A DNA stretch of 64,000 bases. Origin: Anaerolineaceae bacterium. GTDB taxonomy: Bacteria > Chloroflexota > Anaerolineae > Aggregatilineales > Phototrophicaceae. The translations under genes were made by a program, and so were the position numbers. The stretch spans positions 536,490 to 600,489 of the forward strand of contig JAPPOB010000007.1 in the NCBI GenBank assembly GCA_028818375.1, in the 5' to 3' direction. Of this stretch, positions 24,359 through 33,770 are shown piece after piece. Numbering within the stretch: position 1 is the first letter of the stretch; every line of letters begins with the position of its first letter. The notes beneath the pieces were generated by a model. That model worked only from the letters and a program-made list of their open reading frames with translations. It made no database searches and was not told the DNA's origin.

Positions 24359-25687
24359 CTACCGGCCCTCGCCGCCGCCGACCAGTCCCTTCGCATGCCA
24401 TGCGTCGAAGATCGCTTCGGCGCGCGCGTGGGCTTCGGCCACGGCATCCTCCGCCGTCACTTCTCCCAGCGCAACGCGCGCCACCATGTTAACAAGATGG
24501 TTCTCGGCGAAGAACTGGGCCACCGCCGGGTTGGCCGGGCCAGGGTGACCCACATAGGCGGTCCACTCGCCGGCGCCCTTCAGGACGGCCAGCTTGTCCG
24601 CCGGCTGCGAGCCGAAGGGATCATGGTCCAGCCAGGCGTCGAGTTGCGTCGCCGTGGCCGGATAACAGGGGAAGCTGTACAGTTCGGAGTGTTCAACCGC
24701 GTCGCCGTAATCGCCGGCGTGGTCCAGCAGGAACTTTTTGGCCAGTTCCAGTTCGCGGCCCTCGACGTAGCGCGGGATGACGTAGGCGAGAACGCCATTG
24801 GTGCCGGCGTACGCGCCCTCCGGCCCCGCCAGCGCCGGCGTGAAGTGGATGTCCGCCGCCGCCTCGGGGTCGATCTTTTGCAGGCTGCGGTAGGCCGAGA
24901 CCGGATTGATGATGTAGCTGACCTCGCCGGCGATGAGCGCCAGGTTGTTGGAGGCCGGCGTCCAGCCGAAGACTTCGGCGCTCATCGCCTCGCGTTGCAT
25001 TTGCGCCAGAAAGCGTACGGCGGCGACGGTCTCCGGGGAGTTCAGCACCACCTGCTCGCTTTCGTCCTGAACGCTGCCGCCAAAGGACCAGAGCGCCGAG
25101 TAGACGGCCGCCTGACTGTCCACTTCCGGGCTCAGGCCCAGGCCCAGGGGCACGCCCGCCTCCGCGTATATCGTCCTGCCGGTCTCGTACAGCTCCTGCC
25201 AGGTGGTCGGCCCCTGCGGCAGGCCCGCCGCGGCCCACAGGCCCTGTTGATAGTTGCCCGGCCCCGGCAGGTAGCCCAGCGCGAAACTGTACCAGGTATC
25301 GACCACCGGCAAATAGCTGGCGGTGGCGCAGGTCGATACACGCTCGCCAAAGGTCGCGGCGGCGGCGGCGTTGACGTCGTTAAGCGGGTGAAGACCCTCC
25401 ACCCAGGCGGCGCCGGGCGTCAGCAACTGGATCAGGCTGTGGCCCTCGCCGGCGTCAATGGCGCCCGCCAGCGCTTGCGGAATTTGCTGGAAGTTGATGT
25501 GGTCGACGCGAACGCCAGCGCCGTTCTGCGCGCCCCAGTCCGCCGCCCAGGCGTCGAACCAGGGGTCGTGTTCGGGCACGAAATGGCTCCACTGCAGGAC
25601 GGAGAGTTCCACCTGTCCCTGGGCCGGCGCCAGCTGCGCCGGCAGTAACAGACACGTCGCCAGCGCGATGATGGTCCTGTGCTTCAC
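24359..25687 (-). CDS. ABC transporter solute-binding protein, copy 3 of three
   Basis: A 442-residue secreted solute-binding protein (family 1). A signal peptide (TIIALATCLLLPAQLAPAQ) ends in an Ala-x-Ala-type site with no lipobox cysteine. The mature N-terminus carries VLQWSHFVPEHDPWFDAWA, the block shared by the three copies, with VNP- and DP-rich loops later (HDPFGSQPADKLAVLKGAG, also shared). It lies 73 nt from copy 2. Its substrate is unknown. Absence of a lipid anchor means it must be held by other means or be free outside the membrane. Confidence 0.85.
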   Translation of the reverse strand: MKHRTIIALATCLLLPAQLAPAQGQVELSVLQWSHFVPEHDPWFDAWAADWGAQNGAGVRVDHINFQQIPQALAGAIDAGEGHSLIQLLTPGAAWVEGLHPLNDVNAAAAATFGERVSTCATASYLPVVDTWYSFALGYLPGPGNYQQGLWAAAGLPQGPTTWQELYETGRTIYAEAGVPLGLGLSPEVDSQAAVYSALWSFGGSVQDESEQVVLNSPETVAAVRFLAQMQREAMSAEVFGWTPASNNLALIAGEVSYIINPVSAYRSLQKIDPEAAADIHFTPALAGPEGAYAGTNGVLAYVIPRYVEGRELELAKKFLLDHAGDYGDAVEHSELYSFPCYPATATQLDAWLDHDPFGSQPADKLAVLKGAGEWTAYVGHPGPANPAVAQFFAENHLVNMVARVALGEVTAEDAVAEAHARAEAIFDAWHAKGLVGGGEGR

Positions 25688-25760
25688 GGCAATCCCCCGT
25701 CAGAGTTAACGGTCGGCGCTGCAGCGTGCGTCGCGCCGGCGACCCGGGTTCCGGTGGGGG

Positions 25761-27083
25761 TCAACCCCCGCCGCCGACCAGGCCCAGCGCGCGCCACTCC
25801 TCAAAGATGACCTCGGCGCGGGCGTGGGCCTCGGCCACCGCATCCTCCGCCGTCCTCTCGCCCAGCGCCACACTGGCCACGACGTTGGCCAGCCAGTTCT
25901 CGCTGAAAAACTGCAGCACGGCGGGGTTCGACGGGCCCGGATAGCCAGGGAAGACGGACCACTCGCCGGCGCGGCTCAACACGGTCAGCTTGTCCGCCGG
26001 GACCGAACCGAAGGGGTCGTTTTCCAGCAGGGTCTGCAGGTCCGGCACTGTGGAGGGGTAACAGGGGAAATTGTAGAGTGCCGAGTTCAGCACGGCGTCG
26101 CGATAGTTGGCGGTATGATCGAGAATGAACTGTTTGGCCGCCTCCAGTTCATCGCCCTGAACGTAGGTTGGAATGATGTAGGTCAGCCAGCCGTGGGTGC
26201 TGGCGATCGGGCCGGCCGGGCCGGCCAGCGCCGGCGCCAGCCCGATATCCGCCGCCGCCTCGGGGTCGATGTGCTGCAGGGCGCGATAGGCCGAAATGGG
26301 GTTCAGGATGTAACTGGCCTCACCGGCGATGAGCGCCTGGTTGTCGGAGGCCGGTGACCAGGCCAGCACTTCGGAGGTCATCGCCTCACGATACAGTTGC
26401 GCGTAGTAGTCGACCGCCGCGATCGTCTCCGGCGAATTGAACACGACGTTCTCGTTCTCGTCCTGAATGCTGCCGCCAAAGGACCAGACGGCCGCCAGAA
26501 TGCCCGCCTGACTGTCCGGCTCGGGACTGATCCCCATGCCGACCGGGATCCCGCTGCTTTCGTAGATGGCCCGGCCGCCCTCCAGCAGGTCCTGCCAGGT
26601 GGCGGGGCCGTCGGGGTAGCCGGCCGCTTCCCACAGGCTCTTCACGTAATGTCCGGGCCCGGGCAGGTAGCCGTGGGCGAAACCGAAGTACATGTCGGCG
26701 ATGGCCAGATAGCTGCCATCCGGGCAGGTCTCGGCCGGCGCGCCATGGGCCTCCACCGCCGCGGCGTTGATGTCATTCAGCGGGTGCAGACCCTGCACGA
26801 AGGCGAAGGCCGGCACGATCATCTCGAAAATGCTGTGGCCGTCACCGGCGCTGATGGAGGCCGACAGGGTCTGGGGAATCTGCTCGATGTCCACGTGATC
26901 GACGCGAACGCCGACGTTGTTGGCTGCGCCCCATTCTTCTGCCCAAGCATCGAACCACTGATCGTGGGTGGGCACAAAATGGCTCCATTGCAGGATGGTG
27001 ATGTTCACGTCGTCCTGGGCCAAGGCCAGCGGCGCCACCACCAACAGGCACATTACCAGCAAAAGTATTCCAGGGCGGTTCAT
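25761..27083 (-). CDS. ABC transporter solute-binding protein, copy 2 of three
   Basis: A 440-residue paralogue of its neighbours: signal peptide (ILLLVMCLLVVAPLALAQ), then ILQWSHFVPTHDQWFDAWA, DMYFGFAHGYLPGPG, FGGSIQDENENVVFNSPET, SYILNPISAYRALQ, NDPFGSVPADKLTVL. No lipobox cysteine. It is separated from copy 1 by 309 nt containing a strong terminator and from copy 3 by 73 nt, so copies 2 and 3 likely share a transcript distinct from copy 1. Sequence similarity suggests a tandem duplication of one gene, followed by divergence of substrate or affinity. Confidence 0.85.
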   Translation of the reverse strand: MNRPGILLLVMCLLVVAPLALAQDDVNITILQWSHFVPTHDQWFDAWAEEWGAANNVGVRVDHVDIEQIPQTLSASISAGDGHSIFEMIVPAFAFVQGLHPLNDINAAAVEAHGAPAETCPDGSYLAIADMYFGFAHGYLPGPGHYVKSLWEAAGYPDGPATWQDLLEGGRAIYESSGIPVGMGISPEPDSQAGILAAVWSFGGSIQDENENVVFNSPETIAAVDYYAQLYREAMTSEVLAWSPASDNQALIAGEASYILNPISAYRALQHIDPEAAADIGLAPALAGPAGPIASTHGWLTYIIPTYVQGDELEAAKQFILDHTANYRDAVLNSALYNFPCYPSTVPDLQTLLENDPFGSVPADKLTVLSRAGEWSVFPGYPGPSNPAVLQFFSENWLANVVASVALGERTAEDAVAEAHARAEVIFEEWRALGLVGGGG

Positions 27084-27185
27084 AAGATCCTCCTGATCAA
27101 TGCCGTTGCACGACAGGCAAAACGGCTGTCAAACCGGCACACCAGTGTAACGGCTAACTTCGTTTTGGCATCACAATCTGGAATC

Positions 27186-27290
27186 CATGACCGGGCGTCT
27201 GTCGGCGCCATGGCGCAGGGGCGGCATGCCCCGCCGCCCGCAGGGACAACATGTCGCCCGCGTGAAACAGGCCACCACGACGCGCGACCT
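27186..27290. repeat. degenerate palindromic repeat remnants
   Basis: Fragments resembling modules A and B: GGGCGGCATGCCCC with GCCGCCCG (27229-27250), CAACATGTCGCCCGCG (27247-27262) and GACAAATTGCACCC (27291-27304). They fill part of the 309-nt gap 27084-27392 between solute-binding protein copies 1 and 2. The rest of that gap holds the terminator at 27334-27359 and the leader of copy 2. Confidence 0.45.
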
Positions 27291-27328
27291 GACAAATTGC
27301 ACCCGCCAGTTGCAGCAGGACCAGGGAC

Positions 27329-27359
27329 AAAAGGGGGACGGGCTTCCAGGCCCGTCCCC
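27329..27359 (-). terminator. intrinsic terminator after solute-binding protein copy 1
   Basis: On the minus strand a 10-base perfect stem GGGGACGGGC/GCCCGTCCCC with a six-base loop (CTGGAA) is followed by C and four T. It begins 34 nt after the stop of the gene at 27393-28718. This is the best intrinsic terminator in the window. Confidence 0.75.
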
Positions 27360-27392
27360 GCTGTTGCTTTCACGACTGCGTGATGGCGCCGG

Positions 27393-28718
27393 TCAGCCGT
27401 CGCCTCCACCGACCAGCCCCTTGGCGCGCCAGTCGGCGTAGACCGCCTCGGCGTATTCATGGGCCTCGGCCACGGCCTCCTCGGCCGTCTTCTCGCCCAG
27501 CGCCACGCTGGCCACCATGTTGACGATTACGTTCTCACCGAAAAGCTGCATGACGGCCGGGTTGGCCGTGCCCGGGTAACCGATGTAGACCGACCAGTCG
27601 TTGACCGTCTTCAGCACCTCCAGCTTGTCGGGCGGGTTGGAGCCGAAGGGGTCATTCTCCAGCCAGCCATCCAGCTCCGGCACCGTGCTCGCGTAGCAGG
27701 GGAAGTTGTAAAGTTCGGAGTTGTAGACGGCGTCGCTGTAAATGGCCGTGTGGTCGAGGATGAATTTCTTGGCCAGTTCCAGATGGTCGCCCTCGACGTA
27801 TTTGGGGATGACATAGATCTGCCAGACGTGGCTGCTGGCAAAGGCGCCGGCCGGGCCCGCCAGCGCGGGCACGAACTTGATGTCGGCCGCGGCGTCGGGG
27901 TCGATCTTCTGCAGGCTGCGGAAGGCCGAAATGGAATTGAGGATGTAACTCAGCTCGCCGGCGATCAGCCCCTGGTTGTTGGACGCAGGATTCCACGCGA
28001 AGACTTCCTCGGTCATGGCGTCGTTCTGCAGTTGCGCGTAGAACTTGACGGCCTCAACGGTCTCGGGCGAGTTGAGCACGACGTTTTCGTTCTCGTCCTG
28101 CACACTGCCGCCCCAGGACCAGATGGCGGCGCGCGTGGCCATGCGGCTGTCCAGCTCGGGGCTCAGGCCGAGGCCGAGCGGCACGCCGAGGTTGTCCTTG
28201 ATGTAAACGCCGCCGTCATACAGCTCCTGCCAGGTGGAGGGGCCATCGGGCAACCCCGCCTGCTCCCACAGGCTGGCCTGGTAGTCGCCGGGGTCCGGAA
28301 TGTAACCGTGCGTGAAACCGTAGTAGGTGTCGGCGAGCGGCAGATAGCTGGTCGCCTGGCAGTTGGAGGTGCGCTCGCCATGCGCCGCGACGGCCGCCTC
28401 GTTGACGTCGTTGAGCGGGTGCAGGCCTTCGATGAAAGCCGCGGGCGGGAAGGCCATCTCGATGAGCGTGTGACCTTCGCCGGCGTCGATAGCCGCGGAA
28501 AGGGCGGCCGGCAATTCACCGACGGACACGTGGTCGACGGTCACGTTGGCGCCGTTCTCACCACCCCAGTCCACCGCCCAGCCATCAAACCATTCGTCGT
28601 AACGGGGCACGAAATGGCTCCACTGCAGAATCGAAATGTCCACTGCGTCCTGGGCCAGCGCTGCCGGCGCGAGGACGAGTACGCTGGCCAGCAGCATGAA
28701 AACAAGTTTACGGTTCAT
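27393..28718 (-). CDS. ABC transporter solute-binding protein, copy 1 of three
   Basis: A 441-residue solute-binding protein with signal peptide (LVFMLLASVLVLAPAALAQ) and no lipobox cysteine. Shared blocks are ILQWSHFVPRYDEWFDGWA, GFTHGYIPDPGDYQASLWE, WGGSVQDENENVVLNSPET, AGELSYILNSISAFRSLQK, ENDPFGSNPPDKLEVLK. Start ATG 28718 was chosen over the longer frame from 28814, as GAGGAGG precedes it and a signal peptide begins there. It is the most upstream solute-binding gene, followed by a strong terminator, which would make it more abundant than the downstream genes if read-through is partial. LysM copy 3 lies 163 nt upstream, on the same strand. Confidence 0.88.
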   Translation of the reverse strand: MNRKLVFMLLASVLVLAPAALAQDAVDISILQWSHFVPRYDEWFDGWAVDWGGENGANVTVDHVSVGELPAALSAAIDAGEGHTLIEMAFPPAAFIEGLHPLNDVNEAAVAAHGERTSNCQATSYLPLADTYYGFTHGYIPDPGDYQASLWEQAGLPDGPSTWQELYDGGVYIKDNLGVPLGLGLSPELDSRMATRAAIWSWGGSVQDENENVVLNSPETVEAVKFYAQLQNDAMTEEVFAWNPASNNQGLIAGELSYILNSISAFRSLQKIDPDAAADIKFVPALAGPAGAFASSHVWQIYVIPKYVEGDHLELAKKFILDHTAIYSDAVYNSELYNFPCYASTVPELDGWLENDPFGSNPPDKLEVLKTVNDWSVYIGYPGTANPAVMQLFGENVIVNMVASVALGEKTAEEAVAEAHEYAEAVYADWRAKGLVGGGDG

Positions 28719-28881
28719 TGGAAGCCTCCTCTTCGAAATGCAACTTTGCTTTTGCGGCAAGAGCACGGGCCCGTTCCCGGGCAGGAGTATACCCCGCCGC
28801 CATCGCCACCGCATCTTTCGCCTGCTCTTGCCATCTGAGGCGGGCCGTATGTCCCGCTCCGCGCCGGTCTGTTGCAGACGC

Positions 28882-30861
28882 TCAACGCCCCTCGCGGATG
28901 AATAATTCCTGGCCTGGCGTCAACCAGCGGCCTTTGTCGGCCAGGTCATTGCGCTCCACGATCTCATGCGGATACATGAGTCCGTAGGCCTCGGTGATGG
29001 CCCAAATCGTATCGCCCTCCTGTACTACGTGGATGATGGAGCCATCGGCGCGCGGCGCCTGGGGCGTGACGAAGGCAGCCAGGGCGGGTGTGGGGGCAGG
29101 CGGCAGCAGCGCGGCAGGGTCGCAGGGCCGGCCGTCGAAGGTATCGAAGGTGCCGATGACGTGGTCGTTGAGATGGTTCTGCATCGTCACGTGGTGGGTC
29201 TTGCCCTCCTGGGGCTCGGGTCCCATGGAGAAGGTGATGCTGCGGTCCCGGTGCACGCGCAGGGCGACGCGGCCGTCGGCGGAGCAGGCGACCAGCCCTT
29301 CGGGCTGAATGGCGTCGATCTCCGCTCGCATCACCCGCAGAATGAAATGGCCACGGCTTTCCGGCGTGACGCCCCAGACCTCGATGGTGGGGCCGGGTTC
29401 CAGTATGACGCGGCAGATGAGACCGATGGCCCCCAGGCTCTGGAAGCAGTCGCGGGAAGGGTCGCGTTCCGGGGGTCCGTGGGGATTCCAGCCAGTCACG
29501 GGCGGCGCCGGGCCGACGACGGGCGGGTCGTCGCAGTTGTCGCGAGCGTCGTTCAGGGTGCCGGAGACGGCCTCGAATTCCGGCATCTGGTTGTTCTCCA
29601 TGACAATGCAGCCCTCCAGGTTCAGCGTGGCGCTCCGGTACAGCACGGCCATGCGGTCGCCGCCGCTGTTGTTGCGGAAAATCACGTCGCGAAAGGTGGT
29701 CACGCTGGCAGAGTAGGTGTTGGAGCCGTAGAAAAGGCTGGCGAAGCTGGCCGAACTGTTGTCCTCGAAGAGCGTGTTGCTGAAGCTGGCCGACCTGCCA
29801 AAGTTGACCAGACTGGTGCTGGTCGCGTTTCTGAATTCGGAGCGCGTCAAGGTCAGCGCGCCGTCCAGATTGAACAGCCGCACTTTGTCCAGCACGAGGT
29901 TGTCCATGTCGAGGGTGGCGTTGCCACCGAGGGAGAAAAGGGCGTGGGCCTGCGGGCTGCCCGTGATGCGGTGACCGTTGCCGACGATGCGCACCCGGGT
30001 CCCTTCCCCTATGAAAAACTGGCCGACTCCCGCGCAATCCGAGCGCAGGGTCCAGGTCACATCCTCATCGACCAGCGCTCCCGCCGGGAGGCCGCAGTCC
30101 ATCAGTGCCGGCGCAGGCAGCAGGGCCTGGCCCTTGTTGCCGATTTCGCCGCTGCAGGGCCCCGTGCTGTTGTCGTTCCAGGTACCGCCGCCATCCCACA
30201 CCTCGCTGTGGATCACGTCGTAGGCCGGCGAGCCGTAAAAGGCGAGGCAGCCGGTGGTCGTCAGCGTGCCGCCCTGAATGACGTTCACGCCGTTATTGAA
30301 GACCTTGCGAAACACCGCGTTGTTGAGGGTTACGTTTGAGCCGGCGTACACGTTCAGCAAGCCGTTCACGCCGAAGCCGTTGCCTCTGCTGATGATGTCC
30401 TCAAACAGGACGTTGTTCAGTGTGGCTGACGCCGCGCCATTGACGAAAATTCCCGTGCGACCGCGCGTAAAGGTCACGTCCTGCGCCACCAGCGTGCCGC
30501 GCACGTCCACGATTGAGGGCCGTTGATTGAATTGCCCGTCAATCGTGACGTTGTTCAGGTTGACCGTATGTCTGCTGTCAGTGGCGGCGAGGAACCTCCA
30601 GGCGCCGGCGCCGAGCCGGATCCTGTGCCCCGCGCCGTTGATGGTGATCGTGTAGCCGGGATCTCCGGCGGACGGGTTGAGCAGGGCGAGTTCGCCGGTC
30701 TGGTCGCAGTCGGCGTCCAGCGTCTAGGTCGCACTGGCGACAACCACACCCTCCGCCGGCAGGCCGCAGTCGGCGGGCGGCGGATTGCCTTGCGCGGCGG
30801 CCGGGCCGAGGCAGAGCAGGATGACGCTGGTCAGCAGGGCAAGAGTCGACAGGCGGCACAT
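28882..30861 (-). pseudogene. secreted beta-helix/LysM protein, disrupted (family copy 3)
   Basis: A ~659-codon secreted protein interrupted once. The signal peptide is LALLTSVILLCLGPAAAQ; then come beta-helix coils (LNNVTIDG, LNNVLFED, LNNAVFRKV, NTLFEDNSSASFAS), the conserved domain DCFQSLGAIGLICR ... FSMGPEPQEGKTHHVTM, and a C-terminal LysM (IIHVVQEGDTIWAITEAYG). The in-frame TAG at 30726-30724 gives SAT-stop-TLDADC, where the other copies read VTY/VTW/ATY, so the codon was probably TGG or a Tyr codon. Everything after it stays open for 600 codons, so the change is recent or tolerated. The start is ATG 30861-30859, which lacks a Shine-Dalgarno sequence (CCTCCTCC precedes it). Confidence 0.75.
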
Positions 30862-30995
30862 ACTGTGGAGGAGGCACTCAAGAGTAGTCTGTATGGCTCA
30901 ATGTTATGAGCGATATCTTGCAAAGATAGCCTTTGACTCTCCCTTTTGCAACAGTCTGTTCTGGTCTCGTCGCCGTAACCGGGCCCTCGTTTCCT

Positions 30996-32039
30996 TCAGA
31001 AGAGTCGCTTCGCCAGGCCCAGTGCCCCCTGCTTCCAGGGAACCCGGTGTGTCACGCCGGATGACGAGGAAAAGCGCTCCAGGTTGGCCACGTACCAGTC
31101 GTAGTTGCGGATCAGCGACTCGCGGTTGGAGTAACGCGGCTGCCAGCCCAGGGCATTTTGCGCTTTCTCGATGGAGACGAAGGAATCGCGCACGGCCGTC
31201 TCGTAGACCCAGGGGTAAAGCGGGGAGAGGCCCAGACGGTCCAGCAGGCGCAGGGCCCACAGCGCCGGCGCCACCGGCAGGGGGATGACGCGTTTGCCGT
31301 GGCCGGCGTGGTCCAGCACCGCCTGAAAGTCCTCGCGGAAGCTGCCGAAACGTTCGGCGCCAATGTTGAAAGTCGTATTCACCCGCTCCGCCGGCAGGGT
31401 CGCGCAGAGCCAGATGGCCTCGCAGAGGTCCTCGACGTCCAGATACTGGTAGAGGTTGTCGCCTCGGCCGGGGATGGGGAAGTTGCGCCCGTCGCGCGCC
31501 CAGTCGTAGAGCAGGGCGAACACCCCCAGGCGTTCCGGCCCGATGAAGGACTTGGGCCTCAGCACGGGCAGGCAAAGTCCCTCGCCGCGGGCTTGCCGGC
31601 AAAGGCGCTCGGCCGCGATCTTGGCCTCGCCGTAGGGCCCCACGCCAATCAGTGCATCGGCTTCGGTCAGGGGATGGTGGTCCGGCACGCCGTAGACTGC
31701 GGTGGAGGAGATATGAATGAGACGCGCAACGTCAACCGCGCGCGCGGCGGCGATGACCTGTCGCGTGCCCTCCACCTCGGTCGAAAAAATATCCTCCCGA
31801 CTGTAGAGCGGAAGGGCCGCCGCGCTGTGCGCGACGACGTCGATATCGCGCATGGCCCGCTCCAGCGTCGCCCGCTCGCGGATATCGCCGCGCACATGGC
31901 GCACCCGATCGCGCTCCGGGTAGTCGAAGTCCAGCAGATCCAGCGTGGTCACGCGCTCGCCGCGCGCCAGCAGGAGGCGCGCCAGATTGATGCCCAGAAA
32001 GCCCGCGCCACCCGTGATCAGCCAGGACCGACCCGTCAC
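30996..32039 (-). CDS. NAD-dependent epimerase/dehydratase (extended SDR)
   Basis: A 347-residue extended short-chain dehydrogenase with the nucleotide-binding GGAGFLG at residues 10-16, an acidic NAD-selecting Asp34 (TTLDLLD), SSTAVYG and the catalytic Tyr136-x3-Lys140 (YGEAK). These enzymes convert nucleotide sugars or 3-beta-hydroxysteroid-like substrates; the C-terminal part does not settle which. Start GTG 32039 is preceded by GGAGG at five bases; an ATG further upstream would extend it without homology. It is transcribed towards LysM copy 3 (134 nt). Confidence 0.85.
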   Translation of the reverse strand: MTGRSWLITGGAGFLGINLARLLLARGERVTTLDLLDFDYPERDRVRHVRGDIRERATLERAMRDIDVVAHSAAALPLYSREDIFSTEVEGTRQVIAAARAVDVARLIHISSTAVYGVPDHHPLTEADALIGVGPYGEAKIAAERLCRQARGEGLCLPVLRPKSFIGPERLGVFALLYDWARDGRNFPIPGRGDNLYQYLDVEDLCEAIWLCATLPAERVNTTFNIGAERFGSFREDFQAVLDHAGHGKRVIPLPVAPALWALRLLDRLGLSPLYPWVYETAVRDSFVSIEKAQNALGWQPRYSNRESLIRNYDWYVANLERFSSSSGVTHRVPWKQGALGLAKRLF

Positions 32040-32058
32040 CTGCGCCTCCCTGTGGTGA

Positions 32059-32215
32059 GGGCGACATATCATGTCGCCCGTACGTCATTCGCTGCCGGGG
32101 CCGCGAGAGCGCAAGCTCGAAGCATCCCGCAGGGACGACTGATCAAATCGCCCGCCCTAACCCGCAACGCCCGCGGGCGACACAGTGTACCAGCGGGCGA
32201 CATGATGTGTCGCCC
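32059..32215. repeat. composite intergenic repeat (modules A-C-B-A)
   Basis: The most complete composite copy: module A hairpin GGGCGACAT-ATC-ATGTCGCCC (32059-32079), module C (32101-32137: GCGAGAGCGCAAGCTCGAAG, then CATCCCGCAGGGACGA), a half module B (TGATCAAATCGCCCG, 32140-32154), and a second A hairpin GGGCGACAT-GAT-GTGTCGCCC (32195-32215). It fills about half of the 429-nt gap between the epimerase and rho; the rest is the rho promoter and leader. Confidence 0.8.
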
Positions 32216-32264
32216 GTACAACGATCCCCAAACCATGCAGGGGCAAGGCAATGTAAATTCCCGC

Positions 32265-32294
32265 TTGACTCATCCCGCCTCCTGCGTGTACCAT
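32265..32294 (+). promoter_or_regulatory. rho promoter
   Basis: -35 TTGACT (32265-32270), an 18-base spacer, -10 TACCAT (32289-32294). A leader of about 165 nt precedes the ATG at 32469. rho is often autoregulated by attenuation in its leader; no specific structure was recognised here. Confidence 0.55.
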
Positions 32295-32468
32295 GCCGTC
32301 CGGGCAGCCACCGCTGCCTGTTTCCCCGCGACAAACGACGTTTTTCACCAGGCTTGATACAAAATACCTGGCATGACCCTGTATGACGGGCCTGCACCCG
32401 TAGCCGCGACCGGAATCGACTGCCGCCTGCTGCAATTCGCCGCAGCGCTGTGAGGAACAGGTTGACAC

Positions 32469-33770
32469 ATGGATATTGCACAGCTTGACAAAAAGAACAT
32501 CGGGGAATTGCGCAAGATAGCGCGCGATTCGGAGATCAACGGCTTCAGCCGCCTCAAGAAACCGGACCTGATTCTTTCCTTGCTGCGCCACGAGGCCGAA
32601 AAACGTGGCCACCGTCTGCGCGGCGGCGTGCTGGACAGCGTCGGCGACGGCATAAACTTCCTGCGCGCCGAGAAGTATCTGCCCGGCCCCCATGACGTCT
32701 ACGTCAGTCAGACGCAAATCCGTCGCTTCGGCCTCCGCGACGGCGACATGGTCATCGGGCAGGTGCGTTCCCCGCGCGACAACGAGAAGTATCACAGCCT
32801 GCTGCGCGTCGAGGCCGTCAACGGCATGAACCCGGAAAAGGCCCGCCATCGCGCCCGCTTCGAACACCTCACGCCAATTTTTCCGGAAGTGCGCTTCAAT
32901 CTGGAGACCAACCCGCGCATCCTTTCCACGCGCCTGATTAATCTCATCGCGCCCATCGGTCGCGGCCAGCGCGGCCTCATCGTCTCGCCGCCCAAGGCCG
33001 GCAAGACCACCGTGCTCAAGGAAGTGGCCAACGCCATCAGCGAAAACTATCCCGACGTTCACCTCATGACGGTGCTCATCGGCGAGCGGCCGGAAGAAGT
33101 CACCGACATGGATCGCTCGGTCGATGCGGAAGTCATCGCCTCCACCTTCGATGACCCGGTGCAACATCACGTCAAGGTGGCCGAGATGGCCCTCTCCCGC
33201 GCCCGCCGCCTGGTGGAGAGCAAACGCCACGTGGTCATCCTGCTCGACAGCATCACCCGCCTGGCGCGCGCCTACAACCTGGTCGTGCCGACCAGCGGCC
33301 GCACGCTCTCCGGCGGCCTCGATCCATCGGCGGTGCATCCGCCCAAGCGCATCTTCGGCGCCGCCCGCAACGTCGAGGAAGGCGGCAGCCTGACCATCAT
33401 CGCCACCTGCCTCATCAATACCGGCAGCAAGATGGACGACGTCATCTATGAGGAATTCAAGGGCACCGGCAACATGGAACTGCACCTCAGCCGCAAGCTG
33501 CAGGAGCGCCGGGTCTTCCCCGCCTTTGACATCGAACAGTCCTCCACGCGTCGCGAGGAACTGCTTCTCGGGCCCGACCTGACCCAGCGCGTCTACACCC
33601 TGCGCCGCATGATCTCGCACCTCGCCGATGACGACAACGTCACCTACGCCAATGCTTACGAGCAATTGCTGAACCAGTTCCGCCGCAGCGACAGCAACGA
33701 GGAATTTCTCGATTCGCTGCCGGGTTCGGGCGCGTCCGTCAACAACAACCGCAGTCGTCGTTTCGCCTGA
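32469..33770 (+). CDS. rho: transcription termination factor Rho
   Basis: A hexameric RNA-dependent ATPase/helicase that ends transcription. The 433-residue protein has the N-terminal Rho_N segment ([20 protein letters not shown]), the cold-shock-like primary RNA-binding domain (about 55-125, [26 protein letters not shown]), Walker [10 protein letters not shown] at 173-181, [17 protein letters not shown] Walker B neighbour ([16 protein letters not shown]) and the R/Q loop region ([20 protein letters not shown]). The length is typical. Its stop codon lies 31 nt inside the convergent NAT gene, so the two mRNAs overlap at their 3' ends. Confidence 0.95.
   Translation: MDIAQLDKKNIGELRKIARDSEINGFSRLKKPDLILSLLRHEAEKRGHRLRGGVLDSVGDGINFLRAEKYLPGPHDVYVSQTQIRRFGLRDGDMVIGQVRSPRDNEKYHSLLRVEAVNGMNPEKARHRARFEHLTPIFPEVRFNLETNPRILSTRLINLIAPIGRGQRGLIVSPPKAGKTTVLKEVANAISENYPDVHLMTVLIGERPEEVTDMDRSVDAEVIASTFDDPVQHHVKVAEMALSRARRLVESKRHVVILLDSITRLARAYNLVVPTSGRTLSGGLDPSAVHPPKRIFGAARNVEEGGSLTIIATCLINTGSKMDDVIYEEFKGTGNMELHLSRKLQERRVFPAFDIEQSSTRREELLLGPDLTQRVYTLRRMISHLADDDNVTYANAYEQLLNQFRRSDSNEEFLDSLPGSGASVNNNRSRRFA

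Noticed and set aside
25735..25780. GC-rich inverted repeat at the end of solute-binding protein copy 2
   Set aside because: The stem overlaps the stop codon (GGCGGGGG-TTGA-CCCCCACC) and has no T-run, so it is not called as a terminator.
10929..30726. Programmed stop-codon readthrough (selenocysteine or pyrrolysine) in the LysM copies
   Set aside because: The stops are TAG, TAA and TAG, not TGA, the replaced residues differ (Glu, unknown, Trp/Tyr), and no SECIS-like or pyl element was seen. Readthrough cannot be ruled out but is not favoured.
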